Origin: Caulobacter sp. X
GTDB lineage: Bacteria > Pseudomonadota > Alphaproteobacteria > Caulobacterales > Caulobacteraceae
Direction of reading: 5' to 3'
DNA length: 64,000 nt
Assembly: GCF_002742635.1 (NCBI RefSeq)
Contig: NZ_PEGF01000002.1
Location: 1,612,001 to 1,676,000 of the forward strand
Under the pieces are notes generated by a model. It was not told the DNA's origin and ran no database searches. It was given only the letters and a program-made list of their open reading frames with translations. Position 1 is the stretch's first letter. Each line of letters opens with the position of its first letter. Positions 1 through 8,062 of the stretch are shown piece by piece. The position numbers and the translations under genes are program-made.

Positions 1-33
1 CCGAATTCATTGGATGTCCGGTGGATTCAGTTG

Positions 34-61
34 TTGACGGAAGCGAAACGATCCCTATAAC
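34..61 (+). promoter_or_regulatory. Predicted housekeeping promoter of rpsM-rpsK-rpoA
   Basis: A -35 hexamer TTGACG at 34-39 is followed after 16 bases by TATAAC at 56-61. The extended -10, CCTATAAC at 54-61, fits the Caulobacter sigma-73 type GCTANAWC at nearly every position. It lies about 110 bases before the rpsM start, so this end of the ribosomal operon may have its own promoter as well as readthrough. Inferred from sequence only. Confidence 0.55.
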
Positions 62-168
62 GGGGCGCTTCCGCGAAAGGGCGCGATCCGTGCGCGCCGG
101 TCTTGGTCTCCTGATCAAGCCGGGCGCGCCGTTCGCGTCTTTAGTGCGTGACTAGGAGAACATTAGAC

Positions 169-537
169 GTGGCCCGTATCGCAGGCGTCAACATCCCGAC
201 GAACAAGCGCGTGCTGATCGCGCTTCAGTACATTCACGGCATCGGCCAAAAGTCCGCTCGTGACATCATCACGAAGGTGGGCATCGAGGATGCGCGTCGC
301 GTCAATCAACTGACCGACGCCGAAGTCCTCGCGATCCGCGAGACGATCGACCGTGACTACACCGTCGAGGGCGACCTGCGTCGCGAGAACTCGATGAACA
401 TCAAGCGCCTGATGGACCTGGCCTGCTATCGCGGCCTGCGTCACCGTAAGGGCCTGCCGGTCCGCGGTCAGCGCACTCACACGAACGCCCGCACCCGCAA
501 GGGTCCGGCCAAGCCGATCGCCGGCAAGAAGAAGTAA
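169..537 (+). CDS. rpsM: 30S ribosomal protein S13
   Basis: Ribosomal protein S13 sits in the head of the 30S subunit, contacts 16S rRNA and the P-site tRNA, and forms bridges to the 50S subunit. The 122-residue product begins [15 protein letters not shown], the classic S13 start, and ends with the basic tail [14 protein letters not shown] at 169 is chosen because the family starts at MARIAG and AGGAGA lies at 154-159; an in-frame GTG at 148 would add seven foreign residues and overlap the ribosome binding site. It leads the rpsM-rpsK-rpoA set, 12 bases before rpsK. Confidence 0.97.
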   Translation: MARIAGVNIPTNKRVLIALQYIHGIGQKSARDIITKVGIEDARRVNQLTDAEVLAIRETIDRDYTVEGDLRRENSMNIKRLMDLACYRGLRHRKGLPVRGQRTHTNARTRKGPAKPIAGKKK

Positions 538-549
538 GGTAGCCTGACG

Positions 550-939
550 ATGGCCAAGGAACCGGGTCGCGTTAAACGTCGCGAACGTAAGAACATCACC
601 TCGGGCGTGGCGCACGTGAACGCCTCGTTCAACAACACCATGATCACCATCACCGACGCTCAGGGCAACACGATCTCGTGGTCCTCGGCCGGCATGATGG
701 GCTTCAAGGGCTCGCGCAAGTCGACCCCGTACGCCGCTCAGATGGCCGCCGAAGACGCGGGCAAGAAGGCTGCGGAACACGGCGTGAAGACCCTGGAAGT
801 CAACGTCTCGGGCCCGGGCTCCGGCCGTGAATCGGCCCTGCGCGCCCTCCAGGCCGCGGGCATGACCATCACGACCATCCGCGACGTCACGCCGATCCCG
901 CACAACGGCTGCCGTCCGCCCAAGCGTCGTCGCGTCTAG
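550..939 (+). CDS. rpsK: 30S ribosomal protein S11
   Basis: Ribosomal protein S11 lies on the platform of the 30S subunit near the mRNA exit channel. The 129-residue product has the standard S11 length and motifs, with [15 protein letters not shown] near residues 24-38, then [13 protein letters not shown], and the C-terminal signature [18 protein letters not shown]. It follows rpsM by 12 bases and precedes rpoA by 76 bases, the usual alphaproteobacterial order. The gap to rpoA carries a strong hairpin, annotated separately. Confidence 0.98.
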   Translation: MAKEPGRVKRRERKNITSGVAHVNASFNNTMITITDAQGNTISWSSAGMMGFKGSRKSTPYAAQMAAEDAGKKAAEHGVKTLEVNVSGPGSGRESALRALQAAGMTITTIRDVTPIPHNGCRPPKRRRV

Positions 940-964
940 TACTTTTTAGACCACAATCTTCCTT

Positions 965-991
965 CGCCGGCTGCGCAAAACGCGGCCGGCG
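965..991 (+). promoter_or_regulatory. Hairpin between rpsK and rpoA
   Basis: The inverted repeat CGCCGGC at 965-971 pairs with GCCGGCG at 985-991, with inner GCG/CGC pairs and a CAAAA-type loop. No T-run follows, so it is not a standard intrinsic terminator. It may be an RNA processing or translational control element that sets rpoA expression relative to S11. The structure is visible; the role is inferred. Confidence 0.4.
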
Positions 992-1015
992 AGCCGCGTT
1001 CAAGGGACCGACCAC

Positions 1016-2032
1016 GTGATCGAAAGAAACTGGAACGAGCTGATCCGTCCTGAGAAGCCGCAGATCGAAACCGGGGCCGACGCCAGCCGCAAGGCTCGCA
1101 TCGTCGCCGAGCCGCTGGAGCGTGGTTTCGGTGTGACGCTCGGCAACGCCCTGCGTCGCGTTCTTCTCTCGTCGCTGCAAGGCGCCGCCGTCACCGCCAT
1201 CCAGATCGATGGCGTGGTGCACGAATTCTCCTCGCTCGAAGGCGTTCGTGAAGACGTCGTCGACATCGTTCTGAACATTAAGCAACTGGCCGTGCGCATG
1301 CACGCCGAAGGCCCCAAGCGCATGACCCTGCGCGCCACGGGCCCCGGTCCGGTCACCGCCGGCCAAATCGAAACCCCGGCCGACATCGAGATCCTGAACC
1401 CCGACCACGTGCTCTGCACGCTGGACGACGGCGCCTCGGTGCGGATGGAGTTCACGGTCAACACCGGCAAGGGCTATGTCCCGGCCGACCGTAACCGTCC
1501 GGAAGACGCGCCGATCGGCCTGATCGCCGTCGACGCCCTGTACTCGCCGGTCAAGCGCGTCGCCTATCGCGTCGAGCCGACCCGTCAAGGCCAGTCGCTG
1601 GACTACGACAAGCTGATCCTGGAAGTGGAAACCAACGGCGCCGTCACCCCGGTGGACGCCGTGGCCTACGCCGCCCGGATCCTGCAGGACCAACTGCAGA
1701 TCTTCATCACCTTCGAGGAACCGAAGGCCAAGTCGGCCGACGAGTCCAAGCCGGAACTGCCGTTCAACCCGGCCCTGCTGAAGAAGGTGGACGAGCTGGA
1801 ACTGTCGGTCCGTTCGGCCAACTGCCTGAAGAACGACAACATCGTCTACATCGGCGACCTGATCCAGAAGACCGAAGCCGAGATGCTCCGCACCCCGAAC
1901 TTCGGCCGCAAGTCGCTGAACGAGATCAAGGAAGTTCTCGCCGGCATGGGTCTGCACCTCGGCATGGACGTGCCGAACTGGCCGCCGGAGAACATCGAAG
2001 ACCTGGCCAAGAAGTTCGAAGACCAAATCTAA
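1016..2032 (+). CDS. rpoA: DNA-directed RNA polymerase subunit alpha
   Basis: The alpha subunit dimerises to nucleate RNA polymerase assembly, and its C-terminal domain contacts UP elements and activators. The 338 residues match the alphaproteobacterial length. The N-terminal domain (about 1-235) contains [22 protein letters not shown]; the alpha-CTD (about 255-325) contains the helix-hairpin-helix stretch [18 protein letters not shown]. Translation starts at GTG 1016 ([15 protein letters not shown]). It lies between rpsK and rplQ as in most bacteria, with a 190-base gap to rplQ that contains a hairpin. Confidence 0.98.
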   Translation: MIERNWNELIRPEKPQIETGADASRKARIVAEPLERGFGVTLGNALRRVLLSSLQGAAVTAIQIDGVVHEFSSLEGVREDVVDIVLNIKQLAVRMHAEGPKRMTLRATGPGPVTAGQIETPADIEILNPDHVLCTLDDGASVRMEFTVNTGKGYVPADRNRPEDAPIGLIAVDALYSPVKRVAYRVEPTRQGQSLDYDKLILEVETNGAVTPVDAVAYAARILQDQLQIFITFEEPKAKSADESKPELPFNPALLKKVDELELSVRSANCLKNDNIVYIGDLIQKTEAEMLRTPNFGRKSLNEIKEVLAGMGLHLGMDVPNWPPENIEDLAKKFEDQI

Positions 2033-2061
2033 GAACCTTCAAAGCCTAACGCGCTAATCCG

Positions 2062-2095
2062 GGCCGCCTTTTTCGGAGGGCGGCCTGGGCCTTTT
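2062..2095 (+). terminator. Hairpin with short T-run after rpoA
   Basis: GGCCGCC at 2062-2068 pairs with GGCGGCC at 2079-2085 around an AT-richer loop; TGGGCCTTTTG follows, giving only four T. It could be a partial terminator or attenuator between rpoA and rplQ. The stem is clear but termination is uncertain. Confidence 0.35.
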
Positions 2096-2222
2096 GAAGC
2101 CGCAATCGCGGTGGAGGGCCCCGGCGCTTCGCTCTGACCCGGTCGGGAAAGACCAGGATTGGTGACAATCAGGCGCTCCTCGTCAGGACGCCGCTCGGGC
2201 CAAGCGCCCAGGAGAGAAGAAA

Positions 2223-2636
2223 ATGCGTCACGGCTACGCCCACCGCAAACTGGGCCGCACCTCGGCTCACCGCACCGCCATGTTCGCCAACATGTCGGCC
2301 TCGCTGATCAAGCACGAGCAGATCGTCACCACCCTGCCGAAGGCCAAGGAACTGCGTCCAATCGTCGAAAAGCTGGTCACCCTGGCCAAGCGCGGCGACC
2401 TGCACGCTCGCCGTCAGGCCATCTCGACCGTCCGCGACGTCGAACAAGTCGGCAAGCTCTTCGCGGTCCTCGGCCCGCGCTACAAGGACCGTCAGGGCGG
2501 CTACATCCGCGTCCTTAAGGCCGGCTTCCGCTACGGCGACAACGCCCCGCTGGCTGTCATCGAGTTCGTCGACCGCGACGTCTCGGAAAAGGGCAAGGAC
2601 TCGGGTCCGGTCTACACGAACGAAGCCGAAGACTAA
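2223..2636 (+). CDS. rplQ: 50S ribosomal protein L17
   Basis: Ribosomal protein L17 binds 23S rRNA near the peptide exit tunnel. The 137-residue product opens [17 protein letters not shown], the family signature, followed by [27 protein letters not shown]. The C-terminal extension ([17 protein letters not shown]) makes it slightly longer than the E. coli protein, which is usual in alphaproteobacteria. The ATG at 2223 is preceded by GGAGAGAAGAAA. It ends the operon; an intrinsic terminator begins 25 bases past the stop. Confidence 0.98.
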   Translation: MRHGYAHRKLGRTSAHRTAMFANMSASLIKHEQIVTTLPKAKELRPIVEKLVTLAKRGDLHARRQAISTVRDVEQVGKLFAVLGPRYKDRQGGYIRVLKAGFRYGDNAPLAVIEFVDRDVSEKGKDSGPVYTNEAED

Positions 2637-2660
2637 GATTTTCAGCCTAGGCTGAACGCG

Positions 2661-2690
2661 AAGGCCCCGGAGTGATCCGGGGCCTTTTTC
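2661..2690 (+). terminator. Intrinsic terminator of the rpsM-rplQ operon
   Basis: AAGGCCCCGG at 2661-2670 pairs with CCGGGGCC at 2677-2684 around AGTGAT and is followed by TTTTTC. A strong GC stem plus a T-run directly after rplQ is the standard rho-independent arrangement. It also lies just beyond the end of the convergent gene at 2698. Confidence 0.85.
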
Positions 2691-2697
2691 GTTGGCG

Positions 2698-3066
2698 TCA
2701 GCCGATGCGCCGTTCGCCAACTTCGAGCGCGACGAGGCTTGCTTGTGCGATTAGCCCGACGGCGGCGCCCATGACCACGAAGGTGGAGACTTCAAGCAGG
2801 CCAGGTGCGAGCTGCCGGGCGGTCACCTCGATGGGGAGCTTTAGGATCGTGCGCGCCATGTGGAAGCTGTCCATGCCGGCCATCAGCAACCCGACAAGCG
2901 GCGCGGTAAGCCGCAGCTCGGAAAGCAAGCGTCGCAGGATCGGTAGGCCGGAGTAAGCCAAGGCCGCGAGGAGAGGAGCCGCGAGCATGGCGGCTATTAG
3001 AACGACAAGCAGGCTCTTCTGAGGCGCCGCCGCGTTCGCGAACACGGTTGCGAGCACTTCGACCAC
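2698..3066 (-). CDS. Small integral membrane protein of unknown function
   Basis: I do not recognise this 122-residue protein. It shows hydrophobic segments near residues 18-40 (LLVVLIAAMLAAPLLAALA), 53-65 and 90-112 (STFVVMGAAVGLIAQASLV), so two or three membrane helices are likely. The GTG start at 3066 is supported by GGAGGG about eight bases upstream, a good ribosome binding site. It converges on rplQ and is not obviously operonic with the ABC transporter genes, which lie behind it on the same strand after about 80 bases. The general MotA/TolQ-like feel of the last helix is too weak to use. Confidence 0.65.
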   Translation of the reverse strand: MVEVLATVFANAAAPQKSLLVVLIAAMLAAPLLAALAYSGLPILRRLLSELRLTAPLVGLLMAGMDSFHMARTILKLPIEVTARQLAPGLLEVSTFVVMGAAVGLIAQASLVALEVGERRIG

Positions 3067-3150
3067 GACGTCTCCCTCCGTTTCAAGGTGAGGTTACGTG
3101 TGTAATTTGGCCGGTCAAGTCCCCAAGCTGCTGGGTTTCCTCTCGCGTCC

Positions 3151-3978
3151 CTATTCCTTCGTCAAATCCTGCCGCCGGAACAGCCATACCGCCACCGCCG
3201 CGAGCGCCGCCGTCCAGGCGACCAGCGCCGCCAGCGCCACGCCCGCCGAGCCGCCGGCGTCGCCGAGTTGATCCGGCGCCAGCAGCGCCGCGCGGAGCAG
3301 GTCGGCGTCGAAGACTGGCAGGGACAACAGCTTCCAGCTCGGCGGGCCTTGCTCCATCGCCCGCAGCGCGCCGGACAGGATCGTCTGCACGAAGCGCACG
3401 CCCAGGCACGCGATGACCACGCCCATCGTCGAACGCGATAGCACCCCGACGCAGGCGGCGAGGGCGGCCAGGACCATGGCCTCCAGCCAGGTGATGGCCA
3501 GCACGCCGACGATGTCGAACGGGTTGCGGTCCAGCAGCGAGAGCGCCACCGTCTTGCCGTTGATCGCCGAGCCGACCAGCGCGGCGAGGGCTGATAGGAC
3601 CGCCGATAGAAGCAGGCTCCAGAACACCGCCTCGCCGACCACGATCAGCTTGGCCAGCAGCAGGTTCTGGCGGGTGTTGCGCGGGGTCAGCAGCCGCCAG
3701 GTCTCCCAGCGATAGTCGCCGGCCAGCACCGCCGCCGCCCCGATCATCAGGAACAGCGCGCCAAAGGTCGAGGCGCCGTTCGACAGGGTCTTGATCACCT
3801 GATCGATCAACCCGACCGCCAGGCCGGGCATCGGCTTCTTGATCACAAACCGTAGGAAGAGGTCTCCGCCGACGCTGAGCAGGAAGCCGATCAGCGGGGC
3901 GAAGCAGAAACCCCAGAACAGGGTCGAACGGTCGCGCAGCAGGCGGAAGCGTTCGGCGGCGATGGCGTCGGCGAGCAT
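3151..3978 (-). CDS. ABC-2 type transporter permease
   Basis: This 275-residue protein is the membrane half of an ABC exporter. It begins with a cytoplasmic stretch (LADAIAAERFRLLRDRSTLFW) and then has about six hydrophobic segments, including GALFLMIGAAAVLAGDY near residue 75 and a C-terminal helix before WLFRRQDLTKE. The sequence DYRWETWRLLTPRNTRQ, followed by LLLAKLIVV, matches the ABC-2 permease pattern in which a soluble loop precedes an entry helix. Its ATG overlaps the stop of the upstream ATPase by one base, so the two are translationally coupled. The substrate cannot be told from sequence. Confidence 0.88.
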   Translation of the reverse strand: MLADAIAAERFRLLRDRSTLFWGFCFAPLIGFLLSVGGDLFLRFVIKKPMPGLAVGLIDQVIKTLSNGASTFGALFLMIGAAAVLAGDYRWETWRLLTPRNTRQNLLLAKLIVVGEAVFWSLLLSAVLSALAALVGSAINGKTVALSLLDRNPFDIVGVLAITWLEAMVLAALAACVGVLSRSTMGVVIACLGVRFVQTILSGALRAMEQGPPSWKLLSLPVFDADLLRAALLAPDQLGDAGGSAGVALAALVAWTAALAAVAVWLFRRQDLTKE

Positions 3979-4895
3979 CAGGCGGCTCCTTCCGAGGTGG
4001 CGGCCGTGGGCGTCTGGCCCAGCGATTTCAGATAGACCCCTTCGAGATCGACCTCGCGCCAGCGCGCCTCGACGATGTCGACGCCGGCCTCGACCAGGGC
4101 GCGGATCACGGCGGGGGCTTCGGCGCGGGGGATGTCGGCCAGTACGGCGTCCGCGCCGTCGGCCTCGCCGCGGTCGCCCAGCACCGACAGCGCCGGGGCG
4201 AGGGGGGAGGCCAGCGTCAGGCGCAGACGGGCCTCGCCGGCGGTCAGTTCGGCGACGCCCCCTTCGGCCACGACCTTGCCGCGCGAGAGGATGGCGACGC
4301 GGTCGCAGACGCGCTTGACCTCGTCCAGCTGGTGGCTAGCCAGGATGACCGTGACGCCCTCGCGCTTGGCCAGATCGACGATCAGGGCGCGGATCTCCTG
4401 GATGCCGGCCGGGTCCATGCCGCTGGTCGGCTCGTCCAGGATCACGAGCTCGGGCTTGGTCAGGAAGGCGGCGGCTAGGCCCAGGCGCTGTTTCATGCCG
4501 ACCGAGAAGCCGCTGGTGGCGCGGTCGGCGGCGTGGGTCAGGCTGACCCGCTCCAGCCAGCCGCCAATGTCGGCGTCCTTCTTGCCGCTCTCCAGCGCCA
4601 GCATGGTCAGGGTGTCGCGCGCGGTCAGATAGGGCGGATAGCGCGGCGTCTCGATCATCGCCCCGACCTTGCGCAGGGCGGTGATGTCGCCGGGCGCGGC
4701 GCCGAACAGCCGGGCCGCGCCGCTAGTCGGACGCACCAGGCCCAGCGCGATCCGGAACAGGGTGCTCTTGCCCGCGCCATTCGGGCCCAGGACCCCGAAC
4801 ACGCCGCCGGCGGGAATGGCGATGGAGAACTCGTCGAGGGCGCGCACCGCCCCGTAGGTCTTGGTGAGGCGGTCGGCCTCGAGGGCGATCGACAT
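3978..4895 (-). CDS. ABC transporter ATP-binding protein
   Basis: This is the ATPase partner of the ABC-2 permease that follows it. The 305 residues contain Walker A GPNGAGKST at 37-45, the ABC signature SVGMKQR at 131-137, Walker B LVILDE at 150-155 followed by PTSGMDP, and a switch histidine in ILASHQLDEV. A C-terminal domain of about 90 residues after the NBD is typical of CcmA/NatA/BcrA-type exporters. It is first in a two-gene unit and divergent from the phosphodiesterase gene. The transported compound is unknown; drug, lipid or peptide export are all possible. Confidence 0.93.
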   Translation of the reverse strand: MSIALEADRLTKTYGAVRALDEFSIAIPAGGVFGVLGPNGAGKSTLFRIALGLVRPTSGAARLFGAAPGDITALRKVGAMIETPRYPPYLTARDTLTMLALESGKKDADIGGWLERVSLTHAADRATSGFSVGMKQRLGLAAAFLTKPELVILDEPTSGMDPAGIQEIRALIVDLAKREGVTVILASHQLDEVKRVCDRVAILSRGKVVAEGGVAELTAGEARLRLTLASPLAPALSVLGDRGEADGADAVLADIPRAEAPAVIRALVEAGVDIVEARWREVDLEGVYLKSLGQTPTAATSEGAA

Positions 4896-5066
4896 GCGAC
4901 GAATCCCGGACGCCGAACGACTCGGCCCGGCGAGGGGACTATGGCCAGCCGACGGGGCGCCGCCAAGTTAAGTCGCGGTCATGGCTCGCGCGAATGGTGG
5001 TCGTCATACGGAGGCAACATCCATGACGGATCAGGCCTGAAACCGCCGTCTTGTCGAGCTTCCGTC

Positions 5067-6302
5067 ATGGGCCTTCGCCGTCTTCTTTTCATCGCTTTCG
5101 CCGCCGCCCTGGCCCTGACGGGCGGCGCGGAAGCGCGGGAGAAGGCGCCGCACCTGACCATCCTGATTTCGCTGGACGGCTTTCGGGCGGACTACCTGGA
5201 TCGCGGCGTCACCCCGACCATCAGGGCCTTGGCCGATGAGGGCGCGCGCGCGGCCATGCGGCCGTCGTTTCCCAGCCAGACCTATCCGAACCACTACACC
5301 CTGGTCACGGGCAAGCGTCCCGACCGGCATGGCGTGGTCGCCAACGAGATGGAGGACGCCGTCATCGGCGGGCCGAAGTTCACGATGAACGGGCCGACCG
5401 CCAATGACCCGCGCTGGTGGAGCCAGGCCAAGCCCTTCTGGGTGTCGGCGGTCCAGCAGGGCAAGCCGGCGGCCGCCATGTTCTGGCCGGGCTCCGAGAC
5501 CGAGATCGATGGCGCGCGACCGACGCACTGGATGAAGTACGACGAGAAGCTGCCGTATGATGTTCGCGTGGATCAGGTGCTGTCCTGGATGGACAGCGCC
5601 GACGGACCGCCCCTGGCCTTCACCACGCTGTATTTCGACGCCGCCGACACCGAGGGGCATCATTACGGTCCGGACTCGCCGGAACTGCGCGCGGCCTTGG
5701 CTGAGGTCGACCGGTCGATCGGGCGTCTGGTGGATGGCCTGAAGGCGAGGGGGCGGTTCGAGGCGACCGACATCATCATCGTCGCCGATCACGGGATGGC
5801 GCCCTTGCCCGCCGCCAATCGCGTCGTCCTGGACGACCTGATCGACCTTTCCAAGATCCACCTGGTGACCCGGGGCGCGATGACCAGCTTCTCGCCGGAG
5901 AAGGGCCATGAGGCCGCGGTCGAGCGCGCGTTCCTGGGCCAGCGTCCGCCGCACATGACCTGCTGGAAGAAGGGAAAGATCCCCGCCCGGTTCCACTACG
6001 GCCACAACCCGCGCGTGCCAGCCATCATCTGCCTGTCGGAGCGCGGATGGTACACGACGACCCGCGCGGCCAAGGCCAAGCCCAGCAAGTGGGACGGCAA
6101 GGACGGCGGCGCTCATGGCTTCGATCCATACGACCCGCTGATGCGAGCGGTCTTCGTCGCCCACGGTCCCTCGTTCCGGCGGGGCGTCGTCCTGCCCGTG
6201 TTCGACAATGTCGACGTTTATTCGCTGCTGGCGAGGATCACGGGCGTGACGCCGGAACGGGGCGACGGTTCGCTGGCCGTTCTTCGGCAAGCCCTGCGCT
6301 AG
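5067..6302 (+). CDS. Secreted nucleotide pyrophosphatase/phosphodiesterase family protein
   Basis: This 411-residue protein belongs to the alkaline phosphatase superfamily, NPP branch, which hydrolyses phosphodiester or pyrophosphate bonds with two zinc ions. A signal peptide (RRLLFIAFAAALALTGGAEA, residues 4-23) implies export. Metal ligand D37 (ISLDGFR), the likely nucleophile T72 (PSFPSQTYPNHYT), DAADTEGHHYGPDS, VADHGMAP and GGAHGFDP all match the family. ATG 5067 is preferred because it places the signal peptide at the N-terminus; the frame is open much further upstream but lacks protein-like sequence there. It is monocistronic and divergent from the ABC genes. The substrate is unknown. 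Confidence 0.93.
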   Translation: MGLRRLLFIAFAAALALTGGAEAREKAPHLTILISLDGFRADYLDRGVTPTIRALADEGARAAMRPSFPSQTYPNHYTLVTGKRPDRHGVVANEMEDAVIGGPKFTMNGPTANDPRWWSQAKPFWVSAVQQGKPAAAMFWPGSETEIDGARPTHWMKYDEKLPYDVRVDQVLSWMDSADGPPLAFTTLYFDAADTEGHHYGPDSPELRAALAEVDRSIGRLVDGLKARGRFEATDIIIVADHGMAPLPAANRVVLDDLIDLSKIHLVTRGAMTSFSPEKGHEAAVERAFLGQRPPHMTCWKKGKIPARFHYGHNPRVPAIICLSERGWYTTTRAAKAKPSKWDGKDGGAHGFDPYDPLMRAVFVAHGPSFRRGVVLPVFDNVDVYSLLARITGVTPERGDGSLAVLRQALR

Positions 6303-6329
6303 CGAAGTGGAAATTCTCGTAAAGCGCGA

Positions 6330-6342
6330 TTGTGGTCCACAA
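6330..6342. promoter_or_regulatory. Palindrome TTGTGGTCCACAA before the gene at 6464
   Basis: This is a perfect 13-base palindrome with a central T, lying 122 bases before the start of the unknown gene and just after the phosphodiesterase stop. A TTGACG hexamer follows at 6361-6366. It looks like a transcription factor site, but I cannot name the regulator. Confidence 0.35.
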
Positions 6343-6463
6343 ATGCAACCAATAACTGCATTGACGAAGCGCTGGGTGTATAGAGGATCAGGCGCCACTG
6401 ACCATCGGCGACGCCCGCGCTTCCCGCCCTGGGAAGCGGTTCAACCAGCTTAGGGAGAACGTT

Positions 6464-6838
6464 ATGGGTTTCTATGGTCCCGAACCTTTCGACACCGCCG
6501 AGGCCACCTATGTGTGGACGGGCCTGCGGACGCCGGGGTTCTTTCGTGTCACCGTGAAGGGCAATGCGCCGAACTTCACCACCGGCATCACGCTGGTGCG
6601 TGATCCCCACTTCGTCGGGGGTCTGGCGATCGATGTCATGGGCTGGACGGGCCCGATCGGCAAAGGGCAGAGGAGCTATACTGTCTCTGGCTCCTTCAAT
6701 GGCATGTACCTGCCCAAGATCCTCATCGTCGGCTCCAACAAGCGGCTGCTGGTCGACGTGAAGGAAATCCCGTTCACCAGCGAGGACGACTACGTCAAGC
6801 ACCTGAGCGCCGAGGCCAAGGAACTCGAACCGGCCTGA
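6464..6838 (+). CDS. Hypothetical protein
   Basis: I do not recognise this 124-residue protein. It has no signal peptide or membrane helix. The composition (TYVWTGLRTPGFFRVTVKG, ITLVRDPHFVGGLAIDVMG, GMYLPKILIVGSNKRLLVDV) suggests an all-beta fold with alternating hydrophobic strands. AGGGAGAA about ten bases before ATG 6464 is a good ribosome binding site. It stands alone between the phosphodiesterase and the VOC operon, with a 161-base upstream region that carries a palindrome and a hairpin-rich region downstream, consistent with its own transcription unit. Confidence 0.75.
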   Translation: MGFYGPEPFDTAEATYVWTGLRTPGFFRVTVKGNAPNFTTGITLVRDPHFVGGLAIDVMGWTGPIGKGQRSYTVSGSFNGMYLPKILIVGSNKRLLVDVKEIPFTSEDDYVKHLSAEAKELEPA

Positions 6839-6850
6839 CGCCCTGCGGCG

Positions 6851-6892
6851 GCGCGCGTTCAGTCCCCCGCTGGACGCGCGCTCAAGCGGGGG
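6851..6892 (+). promoter_or_regulatory. Interleaved inverted repeats before the VOC operon
   Basis: Two perfect 8-base inverted repeats interlock: GCGCGCGT (6851-6858) with ACGCGCGC (6874-6881), and CCCCCGCT (6864-6871) with AGCGGGGG (6885-6892). Only one can form as a simple hairpin, or both as a pseudoknot. The second could act as a terminator for the upstream gene, though there is no T-run. They end about 60 bases before the VOC start. Confidence 0.45.
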
Positions 6893-6893
6893 C

Positions 6894-6922
6894 TTGCTGA
6901 ATTAATTTCGATATGCGTTAAA
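6894..6922 (+). promoter_or_regulatory. Weak promoter candidate for the VOC operon
   Basis: TTGCTG at 6894-6899, a 17-base AT-rich spacer and GTTAAA at 6917-6922 precede the operon start at 6952. The AT content is clearly above its surroundings. The match to consensus is modest, so this is a tentative call. Confidence 0.3.
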
Positions 6923-6951
6923 TATTGCTCCTTTTTTGAAGGAGCTCGGCC

Positions 6952-7404
6952 ATGCGGCGTCCTGGTTTGACTTCCGCGATCGCCTATGACGACCCCAAGG
7001 CCGCCGTCGCGTGGCTGGAGCGCGCGTTCGGTTTCGAGGTGGCGCTGCTAGTCGAGGACGATCAGGGCCGCCTGGCCCACTGCGAGATGACCTATGGCGA
7101 GTCGACGGTCATGATCGGCTCGCCTTGGAGCGACCGGATCGCCAGTCCTGGCATGGTTGGCGGCAAGACCACCCAGACCGTTCATATCCAGATCGTCGGT
7201 GACGTCGACGCCCATTGCGCTCGGGCCCGCGCGGCCGGGGCTCAAATCTTCGCCGAGCCGGAAAACCAGTTCTACGGCGACCGCACTTACCGCTGCTACG
7301 ACCTCGAGGGGCACATCTGGACCGTCGGCGCGGCCGTCGAAACGGTGTCTTTCGCCGAGATGGAGGCGCGGAGCGGCCACAAGATCAGCGCGCCGTCGAC
7401 ATGA
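6952..7404 (+). CDS. VOC family (glyoxalase/bleomycin resistance-like) protein
   Basis: This 150-residue protein has the vicinal oxygen chelate fold of paired beta-alpha-beta-beta-beta modules. It opens with SAIAYDDPKAAVAWLERAFGFEV, the usual first module in which a substrate-proximal helix follows the first strand, and later has DVDAHCARARAAGAQIFAEP and YGDRTYRCYDLEGHIWTVG, typical of the second module with the closing metal-ligand region. Such proteins are often resistance proteins or isomerases acting on small metabolites; the substrate is not evident here. GGAGCTCGGCC precedes the ATG. It is first in a five-gene unit whose members all overlap, starting with the MmcQ/YjbR gene (ATGA overlap). 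Confidence 0.85.
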   Translation: MRRPGLTSAIAYDDPKAAVAWLERAFGFEVALLVEDDQGRLAHCEMTYGESTVMIGSPWSDRIASPGMVGGKTTQTVHIQIVGDVDAHCARARAAGAQIFAEPENQFYGDRTYRCYDLEGHIWTVGAAVETVSFAEMEARSGHKISAPST

Positions 7405-7736
7405 TCACGCTCGAGGACTTCCGCCGTCTGGCGCTGGGCCTGCCCCGAGCGATCGAAAGCGCGCACATGGGCACGGTCGACTTCCGGTGTGGGAAGATCT
7501 TCGCCACTCTGGGCAATCCCGATGCGGATTGGGCCATGGTCAAGCTGACGCCTGATCAACAGGAGATGCGCGTGGCGGCCGAGCCCGAGATCTTCGTCCC
7601 CGTCCCAGGCGGCTGGGGGAAAGGCGGAGCGACCCGCCTGCGCCTTTCCGCCTGCGACGAGACGACGGCGCGCGGCGCCCTGCTGGACGCCTGGCGCAAC
7701 GTCGCGCCGAGAGCGCTGCTGGACGGTCAAACTTGA
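7401..7736 (+). CDS. MmcQ/YjbR family DNA-binding-like protein
   Basis: This 111-residue protein matches the MmcQ/YjbR family: it starts MITLEDFRRLALGLPRAIES, then HMGTVDFRCGKIFATLG and WAMVKLTPDQQ, and near the end a conserved GWGKGGATRLRL stretch. Members adopt a CyaY-like alpha/beta fold and are described as DNA-binding-like, but their cellular role is not settled. ATG 7401 overlaps the VOC stop codon by four bases, and its own stop overlaps the TTG start of the ArsR gene, so it is likely co-translated with both. Confidence 0.82.
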   Translation: MITLEDFRRLALGLPRAIESAHMGTVDFRCGKIFATLGNPDADWAMVKLTPDQQEMRVAAEPEIFVPVPGGWGKGGATRLRLSACDETTARGALLDAWRNVAPRALLDGQT

Positions 7737-8062
7737 GCGAGGCGCTGGACCGAACCCTGGCGGCTTTGGCCGATCCGCATCGTCGGCGAGCGGTCGATCT
7801 TTTGCGGGAAAGGCCGCGCCGGGCGGGCGAGCTGGCCGAGAGCCTGGGCCTTTCGCCGCCGGCCATGAGCCGGCATCTGCGCGCTCTGCGCCAGTCGGGC
7901 CTCGTCGAGGAGAGCCATCCCGAGTTCGACGCGCGGGTCAGGGTCTACAGCCTGCGGCCTGAACCCATGGCCCAGCTGAAGGCCTGGCTGGACGCCGCCG
8001 AGGACCTTTGGGCCGATCAACTGTCGGGACTTAGGGCCCACATCGAGGGCGCGGCGCGGTGA
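7733..8062 (+). CDS. ArsR-family helix-turn-helix transcriptional regulator
   Basis: This 109-residue protein is a winged helix-turn-helix regulator of the ArsR type. Residues 5-85 carry the domain: LDRTLAALADPHRRRAVDLL, then ELAESLGLSPPAMSRHLRAL as the helix-turn-helix, and SGLVEESHPEFDARVRVYSL as the wing. No cysteine cluster for metal sensing is present, and the gene is paired with an AHSA1 protein directly downstream, the common ArsR/AHSA1 arrangement in which the regulator controls its own operon. The TTG start at 7733 overlaps the previous stop; its stop overlaps the next GTG start. Confidence 0.9.
   Translation: MSEALDRTLAALADPHRRRAVDLLRERPRRAGELAESLGLSPPAMSRHLRALRQSGLVEESHPEFDARVRVYSLRPEPMAQLKAWLDAAEDLWADQLSGLRAHIEGAAR

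Noticed and set aside
148..168. Upstream GTG start for rpsM
   Set aside because: It adds seven residues not found in S13 and would place the AGGAGA ribosome binding site inside the coding region.
4533..5066. N-terminal extension of the phosphodiesterase
   Set aside because: The extension is antisense to the ABC ATPase and would bury the clear signal peptide that starts at 5067.
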